This document shows, one piece after another, positions 1 to 10,235 of a DNA stretch of 64,000 bases; within the stretch, counting starts at the first letter, position 1, and the number at the start of each line of letters is the position of its first letter. The stretch lies in NCBI GenBank assembly GCA_032027165.1, contig JAVSMO010000001.1, positions 1,157,216-1,221,215 on the forward strand, written 5' to 3'. The notes below the pieces were generated by a model. It had not been told where the DNA came from. It ran no database searches and was given only the letters and a program-made list of their open reading frames with translations. The translations under genes and the position numbers were made by a program. Source of the stretch: Denitratisoma sp. (GTDB taxonomy: Bacteria; Pseudomonadota; Gammaproteobacteria; Burkholderiales; Rhodocyclaceae).

Positions 1-710
1 AACTCGTCGGGGTTGACCGCACCCTGGACGACGGTTTCACCAAGACCGTATGAAGCCGTCACGAAAACGACATCGCGGAAACCCGACTCCGTGTCCAGGG
101 TGAAGATGACACCGGCCGCCCCGACGTCGCTTCTCACCATGCGCTGGATTCCCGCGGACAGGGCGACATCGGCATGATGGAAACTCTTGTGCACGCGGTA
201 GGCGATGGCGCGATCGTTGTACAGCGACGCGAAGACGTGCTTGACGGCATGGAGCACATTGTCCAGGCCGTGGATGTTGAGGAAGGTTTCCTGCTGCCCG
301 GCGAAGGAGGCATCCGGCAGGTCTTCTGCCGTGGCGCTTGAGCGGACGGCAAAGGAGGCATCCGCCGCCCCGCTTCCGGCCAGTGCTTGGTAATGCGTCT
401 TGATTTCCTGTTCGAGCTGCTCCGGAAAGGGCTGATCGGCAATCCAGCCGCGGATCTTGGCTCCGGTCGCGGCCAATACCTCGACATCATCGACGTTCAG
501 GCTGTCGAGCAAGGCATTGATGCGCCGATCCAGGCCCTGATGCATCAGGAAATCCCGATAGGCCTGGGCCGTCGTGGCGAAGCCGCCGGGAACCCGCACG
601 CCCAAGTGGGCGAGTTGGCTGATCATTTCGCCTAAGGAGGCATTTTTGCCACCCACTTTATCGACGTCGTTCATGCGCAGGGCGTCGAACGCGATTACGT
701 ATTGACTCAT
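1..710 (-). CDS. ppsA: Phosphoenolpyruvate synthase, N-terminal part (partial)
   Basis: Makes phosphoenolpyruvate from pyruvate and ATP with release of AMP and phosphate; a cytoplasmic gluconeogenic enzyme. Only the first 236 residues are present, because the gene runs off the left edge. The N-terminal ATP-grasp part is clear: [16 protein letters not shown] near residue 14, [17 protein letters not shown] near 38, and [20 protein letters not shown] near 123. The last visible residues are AVNPDEF. The ATG at 708-710 is used because the protein there begins MSQYVIAF, as in family members. It is divergent from ppsR, whose product is known in this family to control PpsA by phosphorylation. Pairing of the two genes supports both calls. 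Confidence 0.96.
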   Translation of the reverse strand, partial: MSQYVIAFDALRMNDVDKVGGKNASLGEMISQLAHLGVRVPGGFATTAQAYRDFLMHQGLDRRINALLDSLNVDDVEVLAATGAKIRGWIADQPFPEQLEQEIKTHYQALAGSGAADASFAVRSSATAEDLPDASFAGQQETFLNIHGLDNVLHAVKHVFASLYNDRAIAYRVHKSFHHADVALSAGIQRMVRSDVGAAGVIFTLDTESGFRDVVFVTASYGLGETVVQGAVNPDE

Positions 711-781
711 TTCACGCTTTCCAGAGTGCCAAGGGCTATAAAATACAAATTTTACCGCTTTTATCGTCTGGGGATTTGCCA
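711..781. promoter_or_regulatory. ppsA/ppsR divergent intergenic region
   Basis: Seventy-one bases separate the two divergent starts. The stretch is AT-rich compared with its surroundings and holds TATAAAAT at 737-744, which could serve as a -10 element for ppsR. No convincing -35 was found for either direction, so the promoters are inferred from position only. Confidence 0.35.
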
Positions 782-1612
782 ATGCCGGAAGGACAAGCCC
801 GAACCGTCTTCTTCATTTCAGACGGCACCGGCATCACCGCGGAAACGTTGGGACACAGCCTGCTCACGCAATTCGAAGGTATCCGCTTTCGCCAGGTGCG
901 GATTCCCTTCGTTTCCACCTTGGCCCAGGCGCAGGACTGCCTGATGCAAATCCAGCAAGCCGCAAAACGCGATGGGACTCGTCCGATTGTCATCACGACA
1001 TTGATGGATCCCAATATCGGAAAGCTGCTGAGCGAAGCCGATGCGCTTTTCCTCGACTTCTTTGAAACTTTTATCGTGCCGCTTGAAGACGAGTTGGGGG
1101 CGAAATCCTCACACACCATCGGCCGTTCTCATGGTCAGGCCAGCAGCCAGGATTACACCAATCGGATCGAGGCAGTGAACTTCACTCTGGCGCATGATGA
1201 TGGCGCCTCCGATCAGAATCTGGACAAGGCCGAGGTGATTTTGGTCGGCGTTTCGCGCAGCGGCAAGACACCCACAAGCCTGTACCTGGCCCTGCAGTTC
1301 GGCATCCGTGCCGCGAATTACCCATTGATTCCAGAGGATTTTGAGCGAAAGAGGCTGCCAGAGGTGCTCTATCGTCATCGCGACAAGCTTTTTGGCCTGA
1401 CCATTACGCCGGAGCGGCTGCACCAGATACGTACGGAGCGGCGACCCGACAGCAAGTATGCCTCCCTGGCCAACTGCCGGTTTGAAATCCAGGAGGCTCA
1501 GAAGCTGATGCAGCGGGAAGGCGTGCGCTGGATGGACTCAACAACGAAATCCATCGAGGAAATCGCTGCGACGATCATGCAGGAAGTCAAGCTCGATCGT
1601 CACGTGTTCTGA
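782..1612 (+). CDS. ppsR: PEP synthase regulatory protein (kinase/pyrophosphorylase, DUF299)
   Basis: Bifunctional regulator of PEP synthase: known family members use ADP to phosphorylate and inactivate PpsA, and phosphate to reactivate it by pyrophosphorolysis. The 276-residue protein has the family start [18 protein letters not shown] near residue 8 and the P-loop [15 protein letters not shown] near residue 154. The ATG at 782 is preferred; an in-frame TTG six bases upstream is unlikely. The gene is divergent from its target ppsA. Its last 13 bases overlap the end of the convergent methyltransferase gene. Confidence 0.96.
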   Translation: MPEGQARTVFFISDGTGITAETLGHSLLTQFEGIRFRQVRIPFVSTLAQAQDCLMQIQQAAKRDGTRPIVITTLMDPNIGKLLSEADALFLDFFETFIVPLEDELGAKSSHTIGRSHGQASSQDYTNRIEAVNFTLAHDDGASDQNLDKAEVILVGVSRSGKTPTSLYLALQFGIRAANYPLIPEDFERKRLPEVLYRHRDKLFGLTITPERLHQIRTERRPDSKYASLANCRFEIQEAQKLMQREGVRWMDSTTKSIEEIAATIMQEVKLDRHVF

Positions 1613-2400
1613 GGGACGCGCGCGGACAGTTTCTGGCGTACTTCCTCGAACAGGCAGATCGAGGCCGCCGCCGCAACATTGAGCGATTCGGACTTTCCTG
1701 GCATGGGAATGCGAGCAGCTTGGTGAGTCAAGACGGCCATGTCCGCCGTCAGCCCGCTTCCTTCATTGCCGAACACCCACGCCACAGGCCCGGCCAGGTC
1801 GAGTTCGAAGATCGTGGCAGCCGCGTCGAGCCGGGTGGACACGCTGGTCCCGTTGAAATTGCTGATAACCTCAGCCAGCGTGGCATGTTCGTGAATTCGC
1901 AACTGGAAATGAGCCCCCATGGCCGCGCGGAGGACCCGTGGAGACCAGGCCTGGGCACAGCCGGGGCCAAGAAAAATGTCGACGATCCCGGCCGCTGCAG
2001 CGGAGCGCAAGATCGAGCCCAGGTTGCCGACATCCTGTATGGCTTCAAGAAGGACGCAGGAGCCCTTTCCCGTTTCAGACGAAGGCGGGTGCGGAATGGG
2101 AACCACGGCGAGAATGCCGGTCGGCGTGATGACGGGACTGACTTCCCTGAACAGGGCGTCGCTGAACACTTGCGCCACGGTTTTCGGATGCAACGCAAGG
2201 AAATCGACTACTTCGGCCTGTTGCGCACCACTCTCGCTGACGGCAAGCAGGCTTGGCGGGCCAAAGCGATCGATCCAGGCTGATACCAGGTGAATGCCGT
2301 CTAGTACGGTCTTGCCCTGCTTGCGTCTTTCACGCGAGGATTCCGCAAGCAGCCTAAGCTGCCTGAAGGTGGCATTGTCGCGGGAAGTAATTTTCTTCAT
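1600..2400 (-). CDS. TrmH/SpoU-family RNA 2'-O-methyltransferase
   Basis: SPOUT-class methyltransferase expected to methylate a ribose 2'-OH in rRNA or tRNA using S-adenosylmethionine. The three family motifs are present in the 266-residue protein: a first one around [17 protein letters not shown], the glycine-rich FGNEGSGLT, and the C-terminal knot [17 protein letters not shown]. The N-terminal part resembles the small substrate-binding domain of the RlmB/TsnR branch. In many betaproteobacteria this gene sits directly after rnhB; here the senB homologue separates them. The actual target nucleotide cannot be deduced. Confidence 0.9.
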   Translation of the reverse strand: MKKITSRDNATFRQLRLLAESSRERRKQGKTVLDGIHLVSAWIDRFGPPSLLAVSESGAQQAEVVDFLALHPKTVAQVFSDALFREVSPVITPTGILAVVPIPHPPSSETGKGSCVLLEAIQDVGNLGSILRSAAAAGIVDIFLGPGCAQAWSPRVLRAAMGAHFQLRIHEHATLAEVISNFNGTSVSTRLDAAATIFELDLAGPVAWVFGNEGSGLTADMAVLTHQAARIPMPGKSESLNVAAAASICLFEEVRQKLSARVPQNT

Positions 2401-2411
2401 CGTGGTTCAAA

Positions 2412-2419
2412 AGTATAGT
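2412..2419. promoter_or_regulatory. Overlapping -10-like elements between methyltransferase and senB
   Basis: Only 28 bases separate two divergent start codons. The near-symmetric AGTATAGT reads TATAGT on the plus strand, ten bases before the senB ATG, and TATACT on the minus strand, about twelve bases before the methyltransferase ATG. Either promoter would give an almost leaderless mRNA. The -35 regions are weak and lie inside the opposite genes. Confidence 0.3.
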
Positions 2420-2428
2420 GACAATCTC

Positions 2429-3394
2429 ATGCCTGTGGCCAAAGTCGTCATCGTTACTCCAGCCCCGGCCGGTTCTCGGGCCGGCAACCGCAATACCGCG
2501 GTACGCTGGGCACGGATCCTGCGCGATCTCGGCTGTCGTGTCTCGGTCCTGACGCGATGGGATGGCCAGCCTTGCGATCTGCTAATCGCCCTTCATGCGC
2601 GCAAAAGCCATCGTGATCTGAGCGCCTTCCGCAAACATCACCCTGACCTTCCGGCCGTACTGGCGTTGACCGGCACCGATCTCTACCGAGATATCCACGA
2701 GGATGTGGCTGCCGCGGCATCCTTGAACATGGCAACCCGGCTGGTCGTGCTGCAGGAGGATGCCCTTGCGGAATTGACGCCGGAACAGCGACGCAAGACA
2801 CGCGTTATTTATCAGTCGGTCAGGACATCCCTCGCTCCTTGCCCTCCAGTTCGCACATTCCGCGTTTGTGTCCTTGGCCATTTGCGCGAGGAAAAAGATC
2901 CGTTTTGCGCTGTCAAAGCGATCCGTCTGCTGCCCGATGCGAAAATCGAGGTTGTCCAGGCCGGACAGTCACTTGCGCCGGAGTTTGGCCGCGAAGCAAA
3001 CCGGCACATGCGCAACGAGCCGCGTTACCGTTGGGTCGGTGAGCTGCCCCACTGGGCATCGATGCGTCTGTTGTCTCGCAGTCACGTCATGGTGATCAGT
3101 TCGAAAATGGAGGGCGGTGCGCATGTGGTTTCGGAGGCGGTCGCCGTAGGTGTGCCCGTGATCGCATCGGATATCCCCGGCAATCGCGGACTTCTCGGCG
3201 AAGAGTACCCGGCCTATTTCCCGGTAGGCGACGATGCCTGTCTTGCCAGGATGCTGGAGCAGATCATGGGCAATCGCAGGTTCCTGTCTCGCCTTGGAGC
3301 GGCAGTAAAGCGGCGGCGTTCCTTGGTCGCTCCCGCACGCGAACGCCGATCCTGGCAGAACCTGATGATGGAATTGGGCTTCAGGACTGCTTGA
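2429..3394 (+). CDS. senB: SenB-like selenosugar synthase / TIGR04348-type glycosyltransferase
   Basis: A 321-residue GT-B glycosyltransferase closely resembling the family (TIGR04348) that includes SenB, which makes a selenosugar from selenophosphate and a UDP-sugar in selenoneine biosynthesis. Diagnostic stretches are the N-terminal [31 protein letters not shown] near residue 50, [12 protein letters not shown] near 73, [13 protein letters not shown], and the C-terminal donor-site region [20 protein letters not shown]. The ATG at 2429 gives the canonical family N-terminus; the frame stays open upstream but lacks similarity there. No ribosome-binding site is evident. It interrupts the usual rnhB-methyltransferase neighbourhood in opposite orientation and overlaps the end of rnhB by 14 bases. 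The partner genes senA and senC (a SelD homologue) are not in the window, so a different sugar acceptor remains possible. Confidence 0.8.
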   Translation: MPVAKVVIVTPAPAGSRAGNRNTAVRWARILRDLGCRVSVLTRWDGQPCDLLIALHARKSHRDLSAFRKHHPDLPAVLALTGTDLYRDIHEDVAAAASLNMATRLVVLQEDALAELTPEQRRKTRVIYQSVRTSLAPCPPVRTFRVCVLGHLREEKDPFCAVKAIRLLPDAKIEVVQAGQSLAPEFGREANRHMRNEPRYRWVGELPHWASMRLLSRSHVMVISSKMEGGAHVVSEAVAVGVPVIASDIPGNRGLLGEEYPAYFPVGDDACLARMLEQIMGNRRFLSRLGAAVKRRRSLVAPARERRSWQNLMMELGFRTA

Positions 3395-3968
3395 GCAAGT
3401 TCCGTACTGGGGCATAGCTGCGGCGGTAGATGCTGATTACCCCATGTTCCCGCAGGGCCGCGAGGTGTGCGGCCGTTGGATACCCTTTGTGCCGATCGAG
3501 GCCGTACTGGGGGTACTGAACATGCAGACGAAGCATCTCCGCATCGCGCGCCGTCTTCGCCAATATCGAGGCGGCGGAAATGGCGGCTACGGTGTTGTCG
3601 CCCTTCACCACTGCCCTGACGGGCAACGCTATTCGCGGGCAGTGCGCGCCGTCGACCAGGACTTCCTCGGGCTGCAGGCCCAGCGCCTCGACGGCGCGGC
3701 GCATGGCCAGCAGCGTGGCCTGCAGGATGTTCAGGGCATCTATTTCCTCAACTGAAGCACTCGCGACTGCCCAGGACAGGGCGCGCTCGCGGATCAGCGG
3801 CGCGAGCCTGTCGCGGGCTTTCTCGCTGAGCTTTTTGGAGTCGGCCAGCCCCTCGACGGGATTCGCCGGATCGAGGATGACGGCGGCGGCATAGACCGGA
3901 CCGGCCAACGGGCCCCTGCCCGCCTCGTCGACGCCGCAAATCAGACTGCCTGCGGCGCCGAGGCCCAT
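3381..3968 (-). CDS. rnhB: Ribonuclease HII
   Basis: Endonuclease that cuts the RNA strand of RNA-DNA hybrids and excises misincorporated ribonucleotides. The 195-residue protein has the catalytic DEG motif in [16 protein letters not shown] near residue 10, LADSKKLS near residue 40, and the second catalytic region [11 protein letters not shown]. Length is normal. It overlaps the end of lpxB by 28 bases and is the last gene of the long leftward lipid A block. This lpxB-rnhB order is common in proteobacteria. Confidence 0.96.
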   Translation of the reverse strand: MGLGAAGSLICGVDEAGRGPLAGPVYAAAVILDPANPVEGLADSKKLSEKARDRLAPLIRERALSWAVASASVEEIDALNILQATLLAMRRAVEALGLQPEEVLVDGAHCPRIALPVRAVVKGDNTVAAISAASILAKTARDAEMLRLHVQYPQYGLDRHKGYPTAAHLAALREHGVISIYRRSYAPVRNLLKQS

Positions 3969-5122
3969 GCTTCCGTCCCGTTCAGGTAGGGCAGGATCGC
4001 GTCGGCAGCCCGCTCCGCCGAATTCAACCTCAGTTGCTGGTGCAGTCGGTCGAATGTTGCGGCAATGCGGCGGCAGGTTTCCTGATCTTCGACCAGATTC
4101 CCCAAGGCTTGCGCCAGATTGTCAGGCGTTGCATCGTCCTGCAGGAATTCCGGCACGACGAAGCGCCCTGACAGGATGTTCGGCAGTCCCACCCAGGGCT
4201 GATACTTCATGCGGCGCATGAGTCGCCAGGACCAGGGCGACATGCGATAGGCGATGACCATCGGTTTTTGCAGGAGGGCCGCCTCGAGGGTGGCCGTTCC
4301 GCTGGCGACCAGCACGCCGTCCGCCACGCCCATCGCATCCTGGGCATGGCCGAACAGGCGCGTGATCGGCAGGTCCTGGGCCGACAAGCGGTAGAGCGCC
4401 AGTTCGAACATGTCCCGCGTTTCGCGTGTGGCCAGCGGCACGAGGAAGCGCGCATGCGGAAAGCGCTGGTTCAGGCGCTTGGCGGTTTCGATGAAGGTGT
4501 CGGCCAGGTACTGCAGTTCCGACTGCCGGCTGCCGGGCAGCAGCGCAAACACCAGTTGATCCTGCGGGATGCCGAGCTTCTCGCGCAAGGCCGGGCGATT
4601 CACTTCGAGCGGGATGACGTCGGCCAGGGGATGGCCGACGTAGCTGACCGGAATGTTGTTGTGCCGGTAGATTTCTTCTTCGAAGGGGAACAAGGCCAGC
4701 ATATGCGACACGGATTGGGCGATGCCGCGAATGCGGCCGCCGCGCCAGGCCCAGATGGAGGGGCTGACGTAGTGAATGGCCGGGATGCCGCGCGCCTTCA
4801 GCCGCTTTTCGAGGAAGAGGTTGAAATCCGGCGCGTCGACGCCGATGAAGGCCTGCGGCGGATCGGCAAGCAATCCGGTCAGCAGTTGCCGCCGGATGCC
4901 CGTGATCTCGCGGTAATGCCGGAGCACTTCCGCATAGCCGCGCACCGCGAGTTTCTCCGAGGGAAACTGCGCCTGGAAGCCGGCCGCCTGCATTTTCGGC
5001 CCGCCAATGCCGTAAAAGTCAGCGTCCGGAAGACGGCGCTTGAGGGCCTGGATGAGGTGGCTGGCCAGCAAATCGCCTGAGGCCTCCCCGGCGACCATCG
5101 CAATCCGGATCTTTCCTGACAC
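3941..5122 (-). CDS. lpxB: Lipid-A-disaccharide synthase
   Basis: Condenses UDP-2,3-diacylglucosamine with lipid X to form the lipid A disaccharide at the cytoplasmic face of the inner membrane. The 393-residue GT-B protein shows the family signatures [18 protein letters not shown] at the N-terminus, [25 protein letters not shown] and [16 protein letters not shown]. It follows lpxA by 9 bases in the same orientation. Confidence 0.97.
   Translation of the reverse strand: MSGKIRIAMVAGEASGDLLASHLIQALKRRLPDADFYGIGGPKMQAAGFQAQFPSEKLAVRGYAEVLRHYREITGIRRQLLTGLLADPPQAFIGVDAPDFNLFLEKRLKARGIPAIHYVSPSIWAWRGGRIRGIAQSVSHMLALFPFEEEIYRHNNIPVSYVGHPLADVIPLEVNRPALREKLGIPQDQLVFALLPGSRQSELQYLADTFIETAKRLNQRFPHARFLVPLATRETRDMFELALYRLSAQDLPITRLFGHAQDAMGVADGVLVASGTATLEAALLQKPMVIAYRMSPWSWRLMRRMKYQPWVGLPNILSGRFVVPEFLQDDATPDNLAQALGNLVEDQETCRRIAATFDRLHQQLRLNSAERAADAILPYLNGTEAWASAPQAV
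5015..5022 (-). repeat. CTGACTTT motif copy 1
   Basis: In lpxB coding strand, context GACGCTGACTTTTACGG, encoding Asp-Ala-Asp-Phe-Tyr with the uncommon codons GCT and TTT. Confidence 0.6.
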
Positions 5123-5131
5123 GAACGAAAC

Positions 5132-5914
5132 CTATCTGATGATGCCCCGGCCGGGCGTGGCGAGAAAATCGGCAAGCAAGGCCAGCGCCGGCTGGGCCTC
5201 GGCTTCCCGGGATATCGTCGACCTCGCTTCTTCCAGAGTCGCCCCGGAGCGATAGATATGTTTATAGGATCGCTTGAGGGCTGCAATGGCGTCACTGCTG
5301 AAACCACGACGTTTGAGCCCTTCCGAATTGATGCCGAAGGGCTTGGCTGTATTGCCGGCGGCCGTGACATATGGCGGCAGATCCTGCAGGAGGATGCTGC
5401 CCATCGCCGTCATGCTGTGGGCGCCGATGCGCACGAACTGGTGTACTACGGTAAACCCGCCCAGTATCGCGAAATCGCCGACATGGACGTGGCCGGCCAA
5501 CTGGGCATTATTGGCGAAGATGGTGTTGTTGCCGATCTGGCAGTCATGGGCCAGATGCACATAGGCCATGATCCAGTTGTCAGATCCAAGCCGGGTTACT
5601 CCGACGTCTTGCGCGGTACCGCAGTTGAACGTGCAGAATTCGCGGATGGTATTGCGATCCCCGATCTCGAGTTGTGTCGGCTCTCCGGCGTATTTTTTAT
5701 CCTGGGGCATCTCCCCGATCGAGCAAAACTGAAAAATCCGATTGCCATTCCCGATGCGGGTATGTCCGTTGAGGACAACATGCGGTCCGATCCAGGTGTC
5801 GTCGCCGATCTCGACGTGTTCTCCGATGATCGTATAAGCGCCAACTGCAACATTGCTGCCTAGACGCGCATTCGGATGGACGATGGCCGTCGGATGAATT
5901 AGCGGGTTGCTCAT
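5132..5914 (-). CDS. lpxA: UDP-N-acetylglucosamine acyltransferase
   Basis: First enzyme of lipid A synthesis, transferring a 3-hydroxyacyl chain from acyl carrier protein to UDP-GlcNAc. The 260-residue protein is a left-handed beta-helix of hexapeptide repeats ([27 protein letters not shown] and onwards) and contains the catalytic His region [11 protein letters not shown]. The start at 5914 overlaps the stop of fabZ as ATGA, which supports translational coupling and rules out the longer reading frame. Confidence 0.97.
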   Translation of the reverse strand: MSNPLIHPTAIVHPNARLGSNVAVGAYTIIGEHVEIGDDTWIGPHVVLNGHTRIGNGNRIFQFCSIGEMPQDKKYAGEPTQLEIGDRNTIREFCTFNCGTAQDVGVTRLGSDNWIMAYVHLAHDCQIGNNTIFANNAQLAGHVHVGDFAILGGFTVVHQFVRIGAHSMTAMGSILLQDLPPYVTAAGNTAKPFGINSEGLKRRGFSSDAIAALKRSYKHIYRSGATLEEARSTISREAEAQPALALLADFLATPGRGIIR

Positions 5915-6357
5915 TCGATGGTACGCACCGTGCACATGAGCTCGGCCTCGGCTGCGACCTGATCCTCGACCTTGGCTTGCGCCGCGAATTTCCAGAGACC
6001 GCGCTTGTTCGCCTGGATGGACACCTCCAGAATCAACTGGTCTCCGGGGCTGACGGGGCGCTTGAAGCGGGCTCCGTCAATGCCGACGAAATAATACACG
6101 GATTTGTCGTCCGGCTTGCCGCCCAGCGTCTTGAAGGAAAGGATGGCGGCGGCCTGCGCCAGAGCTTCGACGATCAGCACTCCCGGCATCACCGGATGGT
6201 GCGGATAATGGCCGGGGAAGAATGGCTCGTTGACGCTGACGTTCTTCAGGGCGACGATGCGCTCACCGGGTATGACTTCAAGAACCCGGTCGACCAGTAA
6301 AATCGGATACCGATGCGGAAGGTGTTCGAGTATTTCGTGGATGTCCATTCGGCTCAA
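5911..6357 (-). CDS. fabZ: 3-hydroxyacyl-ACP dehydratase
   Basis: Hotdog-fold dehydratase of type II fatty acid synthesis, setting the balance between chain elongation and the hydroxyacyl-ACP used by LpxA and LpxD on either side. The 148-residue protein has the central helix with the catalytic pair in [20 protein letters not shown]. Its ends overlap lpxD (start) and lpxA (stop) by four bases each. Confidence 0.97.
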   Translation of the reverse strand: MSRMDIHEILEHLPHRYPILLVDRVLEVIPGERIVALKNVSVNEPFFPGHYPHHPVMPGVLIVEALAQAAAILSFKTLGGKPDDKSVYYFVGIDGARFKRPVSPGDQLILEVSIQANKRGLWKFAAQAKVEDQVAAEAELMCTVRTIE

Positions 6358-7397
6358 GTTTTTTTCTCCAGTTGTGCCAGCCGCGCTTCAAGTTCGCGGA
6401 TTCTATCCGCCATCGCATCCAGATGGCGGACATGGGCGGCATTCTTCAGCCAGTCTCGATGCGACTCGAACGGGATGGCACCCGTATAGGTGCCGGCCTG
6501 GTTGATCGACCGCGTGACTAACGTGGCAGCGGAAATATTCACGTCGTCGGCTATGGTCAGGTGTCCCAGTATGATTGCACCGCCGCCAATGGTGCAGCGT
6601 CGCCCGATACGGGCACTGCCAGCAATGCCGACGCAGCCGGCCATTGCAGAGTGGGCACCGACGCGCACGTTATGACCGATTTGGATCTGGTTATCGAGCT
6701 TGACGCCGTCTTCGATGACCGTGTCGTCGAGCGCACCGCGGTCAATGGTGGTGTTGGCACCGATTTCAACGTCATCGCCAACGATTACGCGGCCAATCTG
6801 CGGAATTTTGGTCCAGCTCCCATCGGCTTCGCGCGCAATCCCGAAGCCATCGGCACCGATCACGGCGCCGGAATGGACGATGGCACGCATGCCGATCCTG
6901 CATCCCGAGTAGATCGTGACGTTGCCGTAAAGTCGCCCCTGCGCACCGAGCTCGACGCCGTCCCCAATGATGCAGCCCGGGCCAATGACGCTGCCTTCAC
7001 CGATGCGCACATCTCTGCCGATATAAGCTCCTGCTCCAACATATATGCTGGGGTGAAGCTCCGCTTCGACAACTGCCGAGTGATGAATACCCCCAGGGAG
7101 TCGCGGGGGCGGATTGAGCAACTGTGCGACCCGCGCATAGTAGGCATAGGGATTGTCGCTGACGATGCAGGGGAGTGTGCAATCGCGGGCGTTTTCGGAA
7201 GAAAGCACGATAGCACCGGCCCGGCAGGCCTGGAGCTGCTTGCGGTACTTTGGATTTGCCAGAAAAGTGATCTCGGCAGGCCCCGCATTCTCAAGTGTTG
7301 CCACCTGAACTACGCGGAGGCTGCCGTCGCCGATCAGCGCACCACCGAAGCGCGAGACGATTTCATCGAGCGCAAAGCCGTCAGCACGCTCGCTCAT
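6354..7397 (-). CDS. lpxD: UDP-3-O-(3-hydroxyacyl)glucosamine N-acyltransferase
   Basis: Adds the second acyl chain during lipid A synthesis. The 347-residue protein combines an N-terminal uridine-binding domain (about residues 1-100), a long left-handed beta-helix of hexapeptide repeats, and a C-terminal helix rich in Arg and Glu. The catalytic His lies in [17 protein letters not shown]. It overlaps fabZ by four bases and follows skp by 12. Confidence 0.97.
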   Translation of the reverse strand: MSERADGFALDEIVSRFGGALIGDGSLRVVQVATLENAGPAEITFLANPKYRKQLQACRAGAIVLSSENARDCTLPCIVSDNPYAYYARVAQLLNPPPRLPGGIHHSAVVEAELHPSIYVGAGAYIGRDVRIGEGSVIGPGCIIGDGVELGAQGRLYGNVTIYSGCRIGMRAIVHSGAVIGADGFGIAREADGSWTKIPQIGRVIVGDDVEIGANTTIDRGALDDTVIEDGVKLDNQIQIGHNVRVGAHSAMAGCVGIAGSARIGRRCTIGGGAIILGHLTIADDVNISAATLVTRSINQAGTYTGAIPFESHRDWLKNAAHVRHLDAMADRIRELEARLAQLEKKT

Positions 7398-7409
7398 GCA
7401 TGTGCTGCT

Positions 7410-7922
7410 TTACTTGCCGTCAGCCAAGGCCTTGATGACCTTGTCGGTGATGTCGATGCGCGGGGCGGCATACACGGCTTCCTGAAGGATCACATCGAAC
7501 TTTTCGGCCTCGGCAATCGCCTTGATTGCCTTGTTTGCCCGCTCGAGAACGGCAGCGAGTTCCTCGTTGCGACGCTGGTTGAGGTCCTCGCGGAACTCGC
7601 GTTGCTTGCGCTGGAATTCGCGATTCAGTTCATTGAATTCACGTTCCCGGTTACGTTTCTCCGACTCGGACATGGTAACCGAGTTTTTCTCCAAGGACTC
7701 CTGGGTGGTCTGGAGTTGCTTGGCAAGGCGCTGCATTTCCTGATCGCGCTTTTCAAATTCCTTCTCGATCTTCTTTTGCGCCCGCACCGCGGGAGCGGCG
7801 TCGCGGAAGATCTTCTCCGTATTCACGAAGCCGATCTTGGTCTCTGCGGCAGCGGCATGATGTGCCGGCATGGCCATCACCATGAGACCGGCCAAGGCAA
7901 CAATAGCAATTTTTTTCAACAT
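7410..7922 (-). CDS. skp: Periplasmic chaperone Skp/OmpH
   Basis: Periplasmic trimeric chaperone that holds unfolded outer-membrane proteins on their way to BamA. The 170-residue product has a signal peptide ending near HHAAAA, then TKIGFVNTEKIF, and a long charged coiled-coil with many Lys, Glu and Gln residues forming the tentacles. The position between bamA and lpxD is the classical one. Confidence 0.95.
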   Translation of the reverse strand: MLKKIAIVALAGLMVMAMPAHHAAAAETKIGFVNTEKIFRDAAPAVRAQKKIEKEFEKRDQEMQRLAKQLQTTQESLEKNSVTMSESEKRNREREFNELNREFQRKQREFREDLNQRRNEELAAVLERANKAIKAIAEAEKFDVILQEAVYAAPRIDITDKVIKALADGK

Positions 7923-7945
7923 AATTCTCCTGCGAATAAATAATC

Positions 7946-10231
7946 TCAGAATGCCGTACCCATCTGAAACTGGAAGCGCTCGATCTGGTCACCTGATTTT
8001 TTATTAATGGGCTGAGCAATACTGAACTTGAGTGGCCCGAACGGCGAAGACCAGGCAACGGACACCCCTACACTGTACCGCAAATCGGACAGGCGCATTT
8101 TTGCCCCCGTAGCCCAAACCTGCCCGGCATCGACGAATCCTCCGAACCTGAAAGACCTATCCAAGCCAATGCCTGGAATAGGCATCAGGAATTCGGCTGT
8201 TGCAACAAGCCGCTTGTTTCCGCCCAGCGCATCCTTGTGGTTTGGGTAGACGTCGTGCGGGCCGAGAGTGCCGGACTTGAAACCCCTGACCGATCCGATG
8301 CCTCCGGCATAGAAATGCCGGAAGAACGGCAACGGTTCGCCGCCGTAGCCGTCACCGAAACCGTATTCGCCATTCAGCATCAGGGTAATGTCCTTTGTGA
8401 GCGGGAAGAACTTCTGATGCTGGTAGTTGAGTTTGTAGAACTTCAGATCGCCGCCGGGCAAGCCCACCTCGCCGTAGGCCCGCTGTAACGATCCTTTCGT
8501 AGTGTAAATCAGACTATCCCGCTGGTCGTTTGCCCAGGTGGTATTCAGCAGTAATGTGGTGTTCGTTGAGCCGAACTGATTTACGAAATCGATGTATCGC
8601 TGAGGGCTGTTGGAAAAAGTTTTTACCTTGGTGGAATCGAACGACAAACCGACGCCAATGGAATTGTCCTCTGCGATGGGGAATCCGTACCGGACACCCA
8701 ATCCATACGATGAGGTTTTGTAGTTCGCAATCGCTGTCGAAGTTGGGTCGGTGTCTCGCCGGTAAAAGTCAAACCCCCTGCTGATGCCGTCAACAGTGTG
8801 ATAGGGGTCCGTGAAGGAGACCGAGTAAACCTTGTTGACCTTGCCTGAATTGACGTTAACAGACAGATGTTTGCCGCTACCGAAAATATTGTTCTGCGAT
8901 ACAGAGCCGGACAGCACAAGTTTTTCGGAACTTGAAAAGCCGGCGCCGAGCATCACATTGCCGGTTGGCTTCTCTTTCACATTCAGGTTAACGTCTACCT
9001 GATCGGTAGTGCCGGGCACAGCCGGCGTTTCGACGTTAACCTCGTCGAAATAACCCAGCTTGTCCACACGAGTCCGGGTCTTGTTGATCTTCTCACCGTC
9101 GTACCAGGCCCCTTCCATCTGCCGGGCCTCCCGACGGATGACCTCGTCACGGGTCCGCGTGTTGCCGGTTACGTGGATCCGCCGCACATAAACACGCCGG
9201 CCTGGGTCGATATAGATCGTAAAGGCAACCTGTTTCTTCTCCTTGTCGATCTCCGGCGCCGCATTGACATTCGAAAACGCGAAGCCATCGTTGCCAAGCT
9301 TTTCGTTGATTTGCTTGGTGGTTTCGGTCAGCTTTTCCCTGGAAAACACCTCACCTGGCTTGATCCTGACCAATTTGCGCAACTCGTCTTCAGGCAAAGT
9401 CAGTTCGCCCGCCAGCTTGACGGCGGAAACCGTGTATTTTTCGCCTTCCTTGACGTTGATGGTGATGTAAATGTCTTTTTTATCGGGGCTGATGGAAACT
9501 TGGGTGGATTCGATGTCGAATTCAATGTAGCCGCGGTCGTGATAATACGACTTGAGCGATTCGAGATCGGCGGACAATTTCTGCTTGGAATACTGGTCGT
9601 TCTTCGTGTACCAGCTGATCCAGTTTGGGGTGCGCAGAGCGAACAAGTCGAGCAGATCCTTTTCCTTGAAGGCTTGTGCGCCGACGATATTGATTTGCCG
9701 GATCTTGGCAACATCGCCTTCATCAACCGCAAAGTTGATGCCGACCCGATTTCGCTCGAGGGGCGTTACGGTGGTGGTGATATTGACGGCATAACGGCCA
9801 CGGCTCAGATATTGCCGCTTAAGCTCCTGTTCGGCCCTTTCAAGCATCGAGCGGTCGAAAATGCGTGATTCGGCTAGGCCGATTTCCTTTAGACCTTTTT
9901 TCAGGGCGTCCTTGTCGAACTCCTTGATGCCAACGAAATCCACGGTGGCAATGGCCGGGCGTTCTTCCACGACGACAACGATCACATCGTTCTCGACCTC
10001 GATCCGAACATCCTTGAAAAATCCCGTGGCGAAAAGCGCCTTGATGGCTTGGGCTGCCTTCTCGTCGGTCATGGTTTCGCCGACCTTTACCGGCAGATAG
10101 CTGAATACCGTGCCGGCTTCGGTACGCTGAATGCCCTCGACTCGAATGTCTTTCACCACAAAAGGCTGAAAGGCGAAGCCGGAAGCGGAAAAGAGCGCGG
10201 CTAGCAGGCCCGGGAGTATTTTCTTTTTCAT
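7946..10231 (-). CDS. bamA: Outer-membrane protein assembly factor BamA
   Basis: Core of the BAM complex that inserts beta-barrel proteins into the outer membrane. The 761-residue precursor starts with a signal peptide (MKKKILPGLLAALFSASGFA), followed by five POTRA repeats and a C-terminal 16-strand barrel ending in QFQMGTAF with the terminal aromatic residue typical of barrels. The barrel holds the GGIGSVRGFKSGTLGP lid-lock motif. The ATG at 10231 is chosen because it begins the signal peptide; the open frame continues 15 codons upstream into rseP. Confidence 0.97.
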   Translation of the reverse strand: MKKKILPGLLAALFSASGFAFQPFVVKDIRVEGIQRTEAGTVFSYLPVKVGETMTDEKAAQAIKALFATGFFKDVRIEVENDVIVVVVEERPAIATVDFVGIKEFDKDALKKGLKEIGLAESRIFDRSMLERAEQELKRQYLSRGRYAVNITTTVTPLERNRVGINFAVDEGDVAKIRQINIVGAQAFKEKDLLDLFALRTPNWISWYTKNDQYSKQKLSADLESLKSYYHDRGYIEFDIESTQVSISPDKKDIYITINVKEGEKYTVSAVKLAGELTLPEDELRKLVRIKPGEVFSREKLTETTKQINEKLGNDGFAFSNVNAAPEIDKEKKQVAFTIYIDPGRRVYVRRIHVTGNTRTRDEVIRREARQMEGAWYDGEKINKTRTRVDKLGYFDEVNVETPAVPGTTDQVDVNLNVKEKPTGNVMLGAGFSSSEKLVLSGSVSQNNIFGSGKHLSVNVNSGKVNKVYSVSFTDPYHTVDGISRGFDFYRRDTDPTSTAIANYKTSSYGLGVRYGFPIAEDNSIGVGLSFDSTKVKTFSNSPQRYIDFVNQFGSTNTTLLLNTTWANDQRDSLIYTTKGSLQRAYGEVGLPGGDLKFYKLNYQHQKFFPLTKDITLMLNGEYGFGDGYGGEPLPFFRHFYAGGIGSVRGFKSGTLGPHDVYPNHKDALGGNKRLVATAEFLMPIPGIGLDRSFRFGGFVDAGQVWATGAKMRLSDLRYSVGVSVAWSSPFGPLKFSIAQPINKKSGDQIERFQFQMGTAF
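9396..9403 (-). repeat. CTGACTTT motif copy 2
   Basis: In bamA coding strand, context GAACTGACTTTGCCT (Glu-Leu-Thr-Leu-Pro); best match to the extended form RACTGACTTTGCC. Confidence 0.7.
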
Positions 10232-10235
10232 TGAT

